From: CBDUQI01 sp965369325
GTDB lineage: Bacteria; Pseudomonadota; Gammaproteobacteria; Steroidobacterales; JBCBZW01
Direction of reading: 5' to 3'
Assembly (NCBI GenBank): GCA_965369325.1
Contig: CBDUQI010000222.1
Location: forward strand, 1 to 9,666
Length of the DNA: 9,666 bases
Below are positions 1-6,593 of the stretch, in pieces. The notes under the pieces are model-generated. The model had not been told where the DNA came from. It saw only the letters and a program-made list of their open reading frames with translations, and did no database searches. A program made the translations under genes and the position numbers. Each line of letters opens with the position of its first letter. Position 1 is the stretch's first letter.

Positions 1-567
1 GATCTGGTGCGACAGGCGCTGCACACCAGCGAGTTGCCGGCGCGGGTGTTCAACCCCACCCACGTGAATCGTCGTAAGGCGCTGTTCGAGGAAGCGCTAG
101 CCCTGGCCGGGCAAGGTAGCACCGTGGATGTCACCGCCTTCCCGGTTGCCAGCGATGAGGACGCCTGGTCGGCGGAAGACGCTTTTATGCGCTATCTGGA
201 TAGCGGCCAGCCGGTCGCCAATTTCACCATCAGCTCCGATGGCGGAGGCTGCCTGCCGCGCTTTAATGCGCAGGGTGAGCTGGTGGAGATGGACATCGGC
301 ACGCCGGATGCGCTGGCCAGCGCCATACACACATTGTGCGCGCGCGGCGTGCCGCTGGCGCAGGTGCTGGCACCGTTCACCGCTAACGTGGCGGCGATTT
401 TGCGTTTACACCACAAAGGCCGGTTGGCGGCAGGTATGGATGCCGACCTGATCGTACTTGACGAGCACGCCAGGGTCAGCGATGTTATGGCTAGGGGGCG
501 CTGGCACGTGCGCGACGGTCAGCAGACAATCGCCGGCTTTTTCGAATCACCTGAACACCGGGACTAG
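1..567 (+). CDS. iadA: Isoaspartyl dipeptidase (beta-aspartyl dipeptidase), C-terminal part; 5' end outside window
   Basis: This is the last 188 codons of a metal-dependent amidohydrolase that hydrolyses beta-aspartyl dipeptides. The reading frame is open from base 1, so the start and the N-terminal metal-binding HxH region lie outside the window. Visible family signatures are N-P-T-H-V-N-R, whose His (codon 61-63) corresponds to a zinc ligand of E. coli IadA, and S-S-D-G, whose Asp (codon 238-240) corresponds to the catalytic and metal-binding Asp. The C-terminal G-x-D-A-D-L-I-V-L and A-R-G-x-x-x-V-R-D-G motifs are typical of the amidohydrolase beta-sandwich end. E. coli IadA is about 390 residues, so roughly half is present. 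The gene ends 50 bp before cphB on the same strand. In that context its likely role is the last step of cyanophycin breakdown, splitting beta-Asp-Arg into Asp and Arg. The family call is firm; the physiological substrate is inferred from the neighbours. Confidence 0.93.
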   Translation, partial: DLVRQALHTSELPARVFNPTHVNRRKALFEEALALAGQGSTVDVTAFPVASDEDAWSAEDAFMRYLDSGQPVANFTISSDGGGCLPRFNAQGELVEMDIGTPDALASAIHTLCARGVPLAQVLAPFTANVAAILRLHHKGRLAAGMDADLIVLDEHARVSDVMARGRWHVRDGQQTIAGFFESPEHRD

Positions 568-617
568 TCGCCCAGGGCCATCGGGCTTGCGGCGGCGTCG
601 CCAACAGAAAGAGAACT

Positions 618-1433
618 ATGCCAGCAAAATCGATAGACAACGTCAGCCGCGGTTACATCATCCCGATCGGCGGCGCCGAAGAAAAACTGCAGAATCCGCA
701 GATACTTGAGCGCTTTGTGGAAATCTGCGGCGGCGCGCCGGCGCGCATAGCCATCATTCCCACCGCCTCTGAACTGGAAGACACCGGCCGTAATTACGAG
801 AAGCTGTTCCGCCGCCTTGGCGTGGATCACGCGATGGTGCTGCCGTTCGAGACGCGCGCCGATTGTGAGGACCCGAAGTACCTGGAGTACCTGGACAACG
901 CCACCGGCATCTTCATGACCGGCGGCAACCAGCTGCGGCTGTCGACCACACTGGGCGGGACGGTTGTGGCGACGACTATTCGTCGGCGCAATGCAGAAGG
1001 GGCGCATATTGCGGGTACCTCTGCTGGCGCTGCGTTTATGCCCGAGCATATGATCGCAGGCGGTCGCGAAGGCAGCACGCCGTCGCCCGATATGGTGACG
1101 CTGGCGCCTGGTTTGGGGCTGACCAATAATTTCATCATCGATCAGCATTTTCGTCAACGCGACCGACTGGGACGGTTGCTGACGGCGTTGGCCTATAACC
1201 CGTTCGCCGTCGGCATCGGGCTGGACGAAGACACCGCCGCGTTCATTCGCCCGGGGGATTCGCTGGAGGTGGTCGGCAGTGGTGGTATCACCATCGTCGA
1301 TCCCAGCGACCTGAAGCATTCCTCCATGGATCAGGCCCGGCGCGGCGAGCCGGTCAGCCTGATTGGCGTGGGCCTGCACATTCTGGTGGATGGCGGCACC
1401 TTCGATATTCGCACGCGCGAGGCCAGCGCGTAA
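618..1433 (+). CDS. cphB: Cyanophycinase, intracellular type
   Basis: This 271-residue serine exopeptidase (peptidase family S51) cuts cyanophycin into beta-Asp-Arg dipeptides in the cytoplasm. Its length equals that of Synechocystis CphB, and the conserved blocks follow the same order: I-G-G-A-E-E-K (17-23), F-M-T-G-G-N-Q (99-105), the nucleophile elbow G-T-S-A-G-A (133-138), D-Q-H-F (175-178) and L-D-E-D-T (202-206). The triad Ser135, His177 and Glu204 matches Ser132, His174 and Glu201 of the cyanobacterial enzyme with a constant offset of three. There is no signal peptide, which separates it from the secreted cyanophycinases of bacteria that feed on external polymer. The ATG at 618 is preceded by a purine-rich AGAAAGAG ribosome-binding site a few bases upstream. 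It lies between iadA (50 bp upstream) and cphA (140 bp downstream), so it probably mobilises the cell's own granules. Confidence 0.97.
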   Translation: MPAKSIDNVSRGYIIPIGGAEEKLQNPQILERFVEICGGAPARIAIIPTASELEDTGRNYEKLFRRLGVDHAMVLPFETRADCEDPKYLEYLDNATGIFMTGGNQLRLSTTLGGTVVATTIRRRNAEGAHIAGTSAGAAFMPEHMIAGGREGSTPSPDMVTLAPGLGLTNNFIIDQHFRQRDRLGRLLTALAYNPFAVGIGLDEDTAAFIRPGDSLEVVGSGGITIVDPSDLKHSSMDQARRGEPVSLIGVGLHILVDGGTFDIRTREASA

Positions 1434-1443
1434 CAGTTGATGG

Positions 1444-1464
1444 GTGACGGCCGGGGGCCGTCAC
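1444..1464 (+). promoter_or_regulatory. Perfect 9-bp hairpin between cphB and cphA
   Basis: GTGACGGCC (1444-1452) and GGCCGTCAC (1456-1464) are exact reverse complements around a GGG loop. The hairpin starts 10 bp after the cphB stop and lies 109 bp before the cphA start. No T-run follows, so it is not a textbook intrinsic terminator. It could be an attenuator, a processing or stability element that separates the degradative from the biosynthetic part of the transcript, or a protein-binding palindrome. The structure is seen directly; the function is inferred. Confidence 0.5.
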
Positions 1465-1573
1465 ATCAAGCGAGCGACGGCCACCTGTGGGGAGGCCGCG
1501 GACAACAAGACATCGTTGCCGGACCCGATTGAGGGCGGCGCGCCCGATGCAGTAGGAAGCTGGGGTAGCCATT

Positions 1574-4366
1574 GTGAAGATAGTCTCAACCAACATTTAT
1601 GTAGGGCCGAATCTGTACGCCCATTTTCCGGTGATCCGCCATGTCATCGATCTGGGTGAACTGGAGGAGTGGCCTACCGGCCGGCTCGGTCCGGATTTTG
1701 TGGAGCCTTTGCTTGAGTACCTGCCAGGGTTGCATGAGCACGGGTGTTCGTATCGCGAGCCGGGTGGCTTCGTGCGGCGCTTGCGTGAGGACGAGGGCAC
1801 GTGGCTGGGCCATGTGATGGAGCACGTCGCGCTGGAGTTGCAGAACGTGGCGGGCTCGCACGTGACCTTCGGCAAGACCCGCTCCACCGGCGAGCATGCG
1901 CACTACAATATGGTGTTCCAGTACAAAGATGCGGCTGTCGGTAAAGAGGCCGGGCGGCTGGCGCTGGATGTGCTGCATCATCTACTGCCGGAATCGCTGC
2001 GCCCGGACGATGCGCCCCCATCGGATTGGGACTTCCCCGACCGGCGTGACCGTTTTATCCGTTGGGCGCAACGCCGCGCGCTTGGCCCCAGCACCGGCTC
2101 GCTGGTGGCCGCTGCCGAGCAGCGGGAGATTCCGTGGATACGGCTGAATGATTACAGCCTTATTCAGTTAGGCCATGGCCGCTACCAGCAGCGCATTCAG
2201 GCGACCACCACCGGGCTCACCAGCAACATTGCCGTGGACCTGGCATCCGACAAAGAAGAAACCAACTCGCTGCTGCGCGATCTTGGCCTGCCGGTACCCG
2301 CGCAACGCATGGTGCGCAGTTCCAGCGATGCCAAGCGTGCGGCCGAACGCATCGGTTATCCCGTGGTGCTAAAGCCGCTTAGCGCGAACCACGGCCGCGG
2401 TGTATCGACCAACCTAATAACTCCTGAGCAGGTGGCCGAGGCGTTCGACAAAGCACGCGAGCACCACCGTACCGTCATTGTTGAGAGTTTTATTCTGGGC
2501 CTGGACCATCGCCTGTTGGTTATCGATGGGCAACTTGTGGCGGCGGCCAAACGCGTGCCCGGCCACGTGGTAGGCGATGGCGAGCACACCATCGAGCAGT
2601 TGGTGGACGAGGTGAACAGCGATCCGCGCCGTGGTGTGGGGCATGAGAAGGTACTCACGCGGCTGGAGTTCGATCACCAGGGCGAACGTCTGCTCGCAGA
2701 GATCGGCTACGATCGCAATACCGTGCCCCCACACGGGGAGGAAGTGTTCCTGCGCACCACCGCCAATCTATCAACAGGCGGCACCGCAATAGACGTGACC
2801 GACGTGATTCATCCGGATAATCGCGAGATGGCCGAACGGGCGATCAGCGCTGTTGGCCTGGACGTCGGTGGGGTAGATTTTCTCACCACCGATATCACGC
2901 AGTCTTACCGCGATACCGGAGGCGGTATTTGCGAAGTGAACGCCGGCCCAGGCTTCCGTATGCATGTGGCGCCTAGCCAGGGCAAGCCGCGCGATGTGGC
3001 CGGTCCGGTGATCGACATGCTATTTCCGCCCGGCTCGCCCAGCCGCATTCCGATCGCGGCGGTGACGGGTACCAACGGCAAGACCACCACCGCGCGAATG
3101 ATAGAGAAGAGGCGCAACAGGGGGTGTCGCACCGTCGGGCTGACCAGTACCGATGGCATTTACATTGATGGTCGACTGAGTGTAGAAGGCGACATGACCG
3201 GGCCGTTCTCCTCCAACCGGATTCTGCGCGACCCGTCGGTAGACGCGGCTGTGCTTGAGACGGCGCGCGGCGGCATGCTGCGCTCCGGGCTGGGGTTCAG
3301 CAAATGCGACGTGGCTTGTTGTTTGAATGTATCAGCCGATCATTTGGGCATGCGCGGCATTGACACGCTGGAGCAACTCGCGCAAATAAAACGCGTCCCG
3401 ATTGAAGTGGCGCAGGATGCGGCGGTGCTCAACGCGGACGACCAGCTGTGCCTGCAAATGGCGGATTACACCGACGCCAGCCACCTGTGCTACGTGACCA
3501 TGAACGCGGCGCATCCGCTGGTGAAGGAGCATATCCGCGCTGGCGGCCGTGCCGTGGTGCTGGAGGAGGGCATGAACGGGCAGATGATTACCATCTACGA
3601 CAACGAGAGCCATATCCCGTTGCTGTGGACCCATCTGATTCCGGCCACGCTTGAAGGGCGCGCCATGCACAATGTGCAAAACGCGATGTTTGCTGCCGGC
3701 ATGGCCTTTAGCATGGGCGTGGGTCTTGAGAACATTCGCACCGGTTTGCGCACCTTCGATACCAGCTTCTTCCAGGCCCCGGGCCGTTTGAACATTTACG
3801 ACGAGCATCCGTTTAAAGTAATTCTGGATTACGCGCACAACCCGGCAGCGGTACGGGCGATGTGTGACCTGGTGGATCGCTTTGAAGTGGACGGTAAACG
3901 CATCGCAGTGATCACCGCCCCGGGCGACCGGCGTGATGAGGACATCCAGGAGATAGGCGAAATTGCGGCGGGCCACTTCGATCACTACATCTGCCGCCAG
4001 GACGATCGCCGCCGCGGTCGGGATGATCTGGAGATTCCCAACATGCTGCGGGAGGTGCTGATCGGCAAAGGCGTATCAGCCGATAGCATTGAGGTGATTG
4101 GCGATGAGCAGGAGGCGACCCACGCTGCGCTGAGCTGCGCGAATACCGGCGACCTGCTGCTGGTGCTGGGCGATAACATCAAGCGCACCTGGAAGCAGAT
4201 TATCTACTTCAACGCCGCTGGCCGCGAAGCGGAACAGGCCCAGCCGACTGCCAGGGCGGCGGCGGCGGATGCCGACGAGCCGGACTTCAAACTGGATGCG
4301 AGTATCGAACTGGTGCGTGATGAGCGCGGCGTGCGCATTGCGCGCGAGGTTGAGGAATCCGATTAG
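1574..4366 (+). CDS. cphA: Cyanophycin synthetase (L-aspartate-adding and L-arginine-adding)
   Basis: This 930-residue cytoplasmic enzyme builds cyanophycin from Asp and Arg with ATP. It has three modules. The N-terminal domain (about 1-165) opens with a G-P-N-L motif and carries H80-x-x-E83-H84, in the region where some CphA1 enzymes have a metal-dependent primer-generating site. The ATP-grasp domain (about 215-480) contains N272-H-G-R-G276 and E-V-N-A-G-P-G-F-R-M; it adds Asp to the backbone. The Mur-ligase domain (about 490-875) has the P-loop G499-T-N-G-K503-T-T, N-V-S-A-D-H590, D752-Y-A-H-N and G-D785-R-R-D-E-D; it adds Arg to the side chain. Characterised enzymes are about 870-900 residues; this one has a charged, Ala-rich tail (880-930). 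The GTG start is chosen because it leaves the conserved N-terminus intact, with weak purine-rich sequence (AGGAAG, GGGGTA) upstream. The stretch after the P-loop (511-517) is unusually charged for this helix. cphA' follows after 11 bp, so the two are almost certainly co-transcribed. Confidence 0.97.
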   Translation: MKIVSTNIYVGPNLYAHFPVIRHVIDLGELEEWPTGRLGPDFVEPLLEYLPGLHEHGCSYREPGGFVRRLREDEGTWLGHVMEHVALELQNVAGSHVTFGKTRSTGEHAHYNMVFQYKDAAVGKEAGRLALDVLHHLLPESLRPDDAPPSDWDFPDRRDRFIRWAQRRALGPSTGSLVAAAEQREIPWIRLNDYSLIQLGHGRYQQRIQATTTGLTSNIAVDLASDKEETNSLLRDLGLPVPAQRMVRSSSDAKRAAERIGYPVVLKPLSANHGRGVSTNLITPEQVAEAFDKAREHHRTVIVESFILGLDHRLLVIDGQLVAAAKRVPGHVVGDGEHTIEQLVDEVNSDPRRGVGHEKVLTRLEFDHQGERLLAEIGYDRNTVPPHGEEVFLRTTANLSTGGTAIDVTDVIHPDNREMAERAISAVGLDVGGVDFLTTDITQSYRDTGGGICEVNAGPGFRMHVAPSQGKPRDVAGPVIDMLFPPGSPSRIPIAAVTGTNGKTTTARMIEKRRNRGCRTVGLTSTDGIYIDGRLSVEGDMTGPFSSNRILRDPSVDAAVLETARGGMLRSGLGFSKCDVACCLNVSADHLGMRGIDTLEQLAQIKRVPIEVAQDAAVLNADDQLCLQMADYTDASHLCYVTMNAAHPLVKEHIRAGGRAVVLEEGMNGQMITIYDNESHIPLLWTHLIPATLEGRAMHNVQNAMFAAGMAFSMGVGLENIRTGLRTFDTSFFQAPGRLNIYDEHPFKVILDYAHNPAAVRAMCDLVDRFEVDGKRIAVITAPGDRRDEDIQEIGEIAAGHFDHYICRQDDRRRGRDDLEIPNMLREVLIGKGVSADSIEVIGDEQEATHAALSCANTGDLLLVLGDNIKRTWKQIIYFNAAGREAEQAQPTARAAAADADEPDFKLDASIELVRDERGVRIAREVEESD

Positions 4367-4377
4367 GGCAGGCCAGC

Positions 4378-6057
4378 ATGAAGTTGCATGACACTCGACG
4401 CCTGACCGGGCCGAATCTGATCTGGGATTGTCCTGGGGCGGTGATTGATGTTGAGTTCGAACGCGCGCAGGCGGATGCAATTACCGCCACTTGGCGATCG
4501 ATGGCTGGGGAGATGCTCAAAGCGGTCGGCTGGTCATCCCATCGCACCGCTGTGCATCGTTTTCCATACGGGGCTAGCCTGGCGCTGTCCGCGCCGATAG
4601 ATGTGTTGTATGCCGCCACCGAAGTGGCCGAGTGGGCGTGGGATGCTACGGTGGCGACGCTGGCCGGTGGGCGCATGGAGCCGTTGAGGCAGGCCGCAAC
4701 ACGTTTGCGTGCGGTGATTGAGGAAGAACAAAACCCGGCCTGGGCCGCTCTGGATGCAGCGGCCGCCAAAGCGGGGGTGACGATGCTGAGCGACGACGAT
4801 GAGGTGTCGCTAGGCCTGGGCTGTCGTTCCACCACCTGGGCAATGGCCGAACTGCCCGTGCCAGCTACGCTGGACTGGTCCGGCTTTGGCCGGGTGCCGG
4901 TCGGGCTGGTGACAGGCACCAACGGAAAAACCACTTCCGTACGCACGGCGGCAGCGATTGTACGTGCCGCCGGTCTGACGCCCGGCCTCAGTTGTACTGA
5001 TTGGGTAGGCGTTGGCGATGAGATTGTTGAGCGTGGCGATTACGCAGGCCCTGGCGGCGCCCGCACGGTGCTGCGCCACCCGCAGGTTGAAGTCGCGTTA
5101 CTGGAAACCGCACGTGGTGGCCTGCTACGCCGCGGCCTCGGCGTGCCGCAGGCAGACTGCGCGTTGATCACCAACGTGTCGGAGGACCACTTAGGCGACT
5201 TCGGCTCGCGCACGGTTGAGGAGTTATTGCAGGTCAAATGGGTGGTGTCGCGCGCTGTGCGCGCGCAAGGACAACTGGTGCTGTGCGCCGACGATGCGCG
5301 GCTGCTCGCGCGGGCGGCACAATACGATGGTGCGTTGGTGTGGTTCTCACCAGACCCGACCAATCGGGTGCTTAAAGCGCACGCGGAAAAGGGCGGCACG
5401 GCTGCCACGGTGATCGAGGGCATGGCAGGCTTTTGGCGCGATGGTTTCTGGCAGCCGCTGCTGGCGGTGAAAGAAATACCCATTACATTGCGCGGCGCGG
5501 CACGACACAATGTTGCCAACGCACTGGGTGCGGCTGCGCTGTGCGCCAGTCTTGGCATCGACGATGAGGCTATTTGCGAGGGGCTGCGCAGCATCACGGA
5601 TGCGGATAACCCGGGCCGTTGCAATCTGTTTGAGGTCGATGGGGTGAGCGTGCTGGTGGATTTTGCGCACAACCTCGAAGGCATGAAGGCGCTGTTCGAT
5701 ATGGCCCGCGCGGTACCCGCCAAGCGCCGGGCCCTGGTGTTTAGTCAGGCTGGCGATCGGCCGAGTGACGACATCATCGCGCTGGGCGAGGCCGCCTGGC
5801 AGGTTGGGCTGGAGCGGGCGTATACCGTCGAGCTTGAAAAGTACGCGCGCGGCCGCGCGCGTGGCGAAGTGAAAGGCCTACTGGATCGTGGGCTGCACGC
5901 CAGCGGCGCGCAGCCCAGTCAGATTAGCCATCACGAAACCGAGATGCAAGCGCTGGATGACGCGCTAGCCTGGGCGCAGCCGGGCGATTTGATCATCATG
6001 CTCGCCCTGGGTGAGCAGCGCGAAGTCCTGACACGGTTAGGTGGGCACAATGGGTAG
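4378..6057 (+). CDS. CphA-like Mur ligase lacking the ATP-grasp domain (CphA')
   Basis: This is a 559-residue Mur-ligase-family protein related to the C-terminal half of cyanophycin synthetase. An N-terminal region (about 1-170) begins with L9-T-G-P-N-L, echoing the start of CphA, but it has no H-x-x-E-H motif. It leads directly into a Mur-ligase domain with P-loop G180-T-N-G-K184-T-T, E-T-A-R-G-G-L-L-R-R-G-L-G, N-V-S-E-D-H271-L-G and D428-F-A-H-N. The ATP-grasp domain that adds Asp in CphA is absent. The catalytic signatures of the Mur half are intact, so it is probably an active ATP-dependent ligase, not a relic. Similar second homologues sit beside cphA in various non-photosynthetic bacteria; I know of no established reaction. 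The ATG is preceded by AGGGCAGG (4365-4372) that overlaps the end of cphA, suggesting coupled expression. It may assist CphA, add arginine, or work with a different substrate. Family call is strong; the exact role is open. Confidence 0.88.
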   Translation: MKLHDTRRLTGPNLIWDCPGAVIDVEFERAQADAITATWRSMAGEMLKAVGWSSHRTAVHRFPYGASLALSAPIDVLYAATEVAEWAWDATVATLAGGRMEPLRQAATRLRAVIEEEQNPAWAALDAAAAKAGVTMLSDDDEVSLGLGCRSTTWAMAELPVPATLDWSGFGRVPVGLVTGTNGKTTSVRTAAAIVRAAGLTPGLSCTDWVGVGDEIVERGDYAGPGGARTVLRHPQVEVALLETARGGLLRRGLGVPQADCALITNVSEDHLGDFGSRTVEELLQVKWVVSRAVRAQGQLVLCADDARLLARAAQYDGALVWFSPDPTNRVLKAHAEKGGTAATVIEGMAGFWRDGFWQPLLAVKEIPITLRGAARHNVANALGAAALCASLGIDDEAICEGLRSITDADNPGRCNLFEVDGVSVLVDFAHNLEGMKALFDMARAVPAKRRALVFSQAGDRPSDDIIALGEAAWQVGLERAYTVELEKYARGRARGEVKGLLDRGLHASGAQPSQISHHETEMQALDDALAWAQPGDLIIMLALGEQREVLTRLGGHNG

Positions 6058-6069
6058 TTCGCCCGCGCA

Positions 6070-6079
6070 GTCTTAAGAC
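6070..6079. repeat. 10-bp perfect palindrome downstream of cphA'
   Basis: GTCTTAAGAC reads identically on both strands and lies in the 44-bp gap between cphA' and the small membrane-protein gene. It has no loop and no T-run, so it is not a terminator. It might be a protein-binding site, or chance; a palindrome of this length is weak evidence alone. Confidence 0.2.
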
Positions 6080-6101
6080 CGAGACCGCAAGGGGGCATGA
6101 T

Positions 6102-6455
6102 ATGAAAGACGTACTGACGTCAATCTGCGTCGGCCAGAGTTTTCAAGTAAAGATGGCCCTCATGACCGGCGGTCTGTTCTTGTACTACTTGGCGGGGTTC
6201 ATCGCTGAGCGGTATGTTGACGAACAAGTCGACACCGCAGATTCGCAATCGTTAGCCTGGACCGAGGCGGTGTGGTTGCTGGTATTAGATACGTTCTCCG
6301 GCGCACGCTTCAATCGTACTGGAAAGCGGTGGTGGTGGATCAAGCTCTGTTCACTCGTTGTCATTTGGTATGCGATCGCATGTTCGATTCCGGAGTTCCG
6401 AGAGCTTGCCGACCGGCATGAAATAGCTGCTCGCTTTCCCTGGTCCTCCAACTAG
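6102..6455 (+). CDS. Small hypothetical membrane protein
   Basis: I do not recognise a family for this 117-residue product. Two hydrophobic stretches look like membrane helices: residues 18-35 (after K17, ending before E36-R37) and 79-96 (within the W77-W-W-I-K...I-P segment). A shorter, less hydrophobic stretch at 53-65 (Trp, Leu and Val rich) might be a third or re-entrant helix. A basic run R72-T-G-K-R76 precedes the Trp triplet at 77-79. The ATG start is supported by an AAGGGGG ribosome-binding site at 6089-6095, six bases upstream. An ATG at 6097 is excluded because it reaches a stop after two codons. It begins 44 bp after cphA' on the same strand, so it could be read through from the cyanophycin cluster. 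Nothing in its sequence ties it to cyanophycin. Confidence 0.65.
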   Translation: MKDVLTSICVGQSFQVKMALMTGGLFLYYLAGFIAERYVDEQVDTADSQSLAWTEAVWLLVLDTFSGARFNRTGKRWWWIKLCSLVVIWYAIACSIPEFRELADRHEIAARFPWSSN

Positions 6456-6487
6456 TTGAAGTCGAAGCTAATTGGTCGGGATTGATT

Positions 6488-6512
6488 CTCGGCCGGACGG
6501 CGCTCCGCCGAG
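6488..6512. repeat. Inverted repeat in the convergent intergenic region
   Basis: CTCGGC (6488-6493) pairs exactly with GCCGAG (6507-6512). With one bulged C the stem continues inward as GGA/TCC (6495-6497 with 6504-6506). It lies 32 bp after the stop of the small membrane-protein gene and lacks a T-run. It may add to transcript end formation for that gene. Confidence 0.3.
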
Positions 6513-6523
6513 CGGGACACCGA

Positions 6524-6546
6524 ACGTTAATCTGCCCGGCTAACGT
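6524..6546. repeat. Short inverted repeat ACGTTA/TAACGT
   Basis: ACGTTA (6524-6529) and TAACGT (6541-6546) are exact reverse complements 11 bp apart, in the same intergenic region and next to the stronger 10-bp stem. The AT-rich arms make a weak hairpin. Function is unknown; it could equally be a protein-binding dyad. Confidence 0.25.
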
Positions 6547-6553
6547 GCGGCGT

Positions 6554-6584
6554 GTGCGGGGACGAACGGTCTCGGTCCCCGCAC
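6554..6584. terminator. Probable bidirectional terminator hairpin
   Basis: GTGCGGGGAC (6554-6563) and GTCCCCGCAC (6575-6584) form a perfect 10-bp GC-rich stem with an 11-base loop. It lies between two convergent genes: nine bases beyond the stop of the minus-strand secreted-protein gene and about 100 bp after the stop of the plus-strand small gene. That is where a shared terminator is expected. On the plus strand a weak AT-rich stretch (AATTTATT, 6591-6598) follows; on the minus strand there is no T-run. Termination is therefore inferred from stem strength and placement. Confidence 0.55.
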
Positions 6585-6593
6585 CGCGCGAAT

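Noticed and set aside
568..617. Possible terminator between iadA and cphB.
   Set aside because: Only short, imperfect GC pairings and no T-run; the gap is better read as an ordinary intra-operon spacer with a ribosome-binding site.
564..1379. A 271-codon open frame on the minus strand opposite cphB.
   Set aside because: It is antisense to a gene whose catalytic triad and family motifs are clear, and its product (rich in His, Gln and Arg) resembles no family. Long antisense frames are common in GC-rich genes.
4287..5723. Two long minus-strand open frames (219 and 227 codons) opposite cphA'.
   Set aside because: Both lie under a strand with intact Mur-ligase motifs and give Ser/Ala/Arg-rich products with no recognisable domain; they are shadows of the real gene.
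6448..6547. Possible integron attC site around the inverted repeats after the small membrane-protein gene, which would make that gene a cassette.
   Set aside because: The ends do not fit the core sites: CTCCAAC and GTTAATC deviate from RYYYAAC and GTTRRRY and are not complementary to each other. The 44-bp gap upstream of the gene leaves no room for a partner site.
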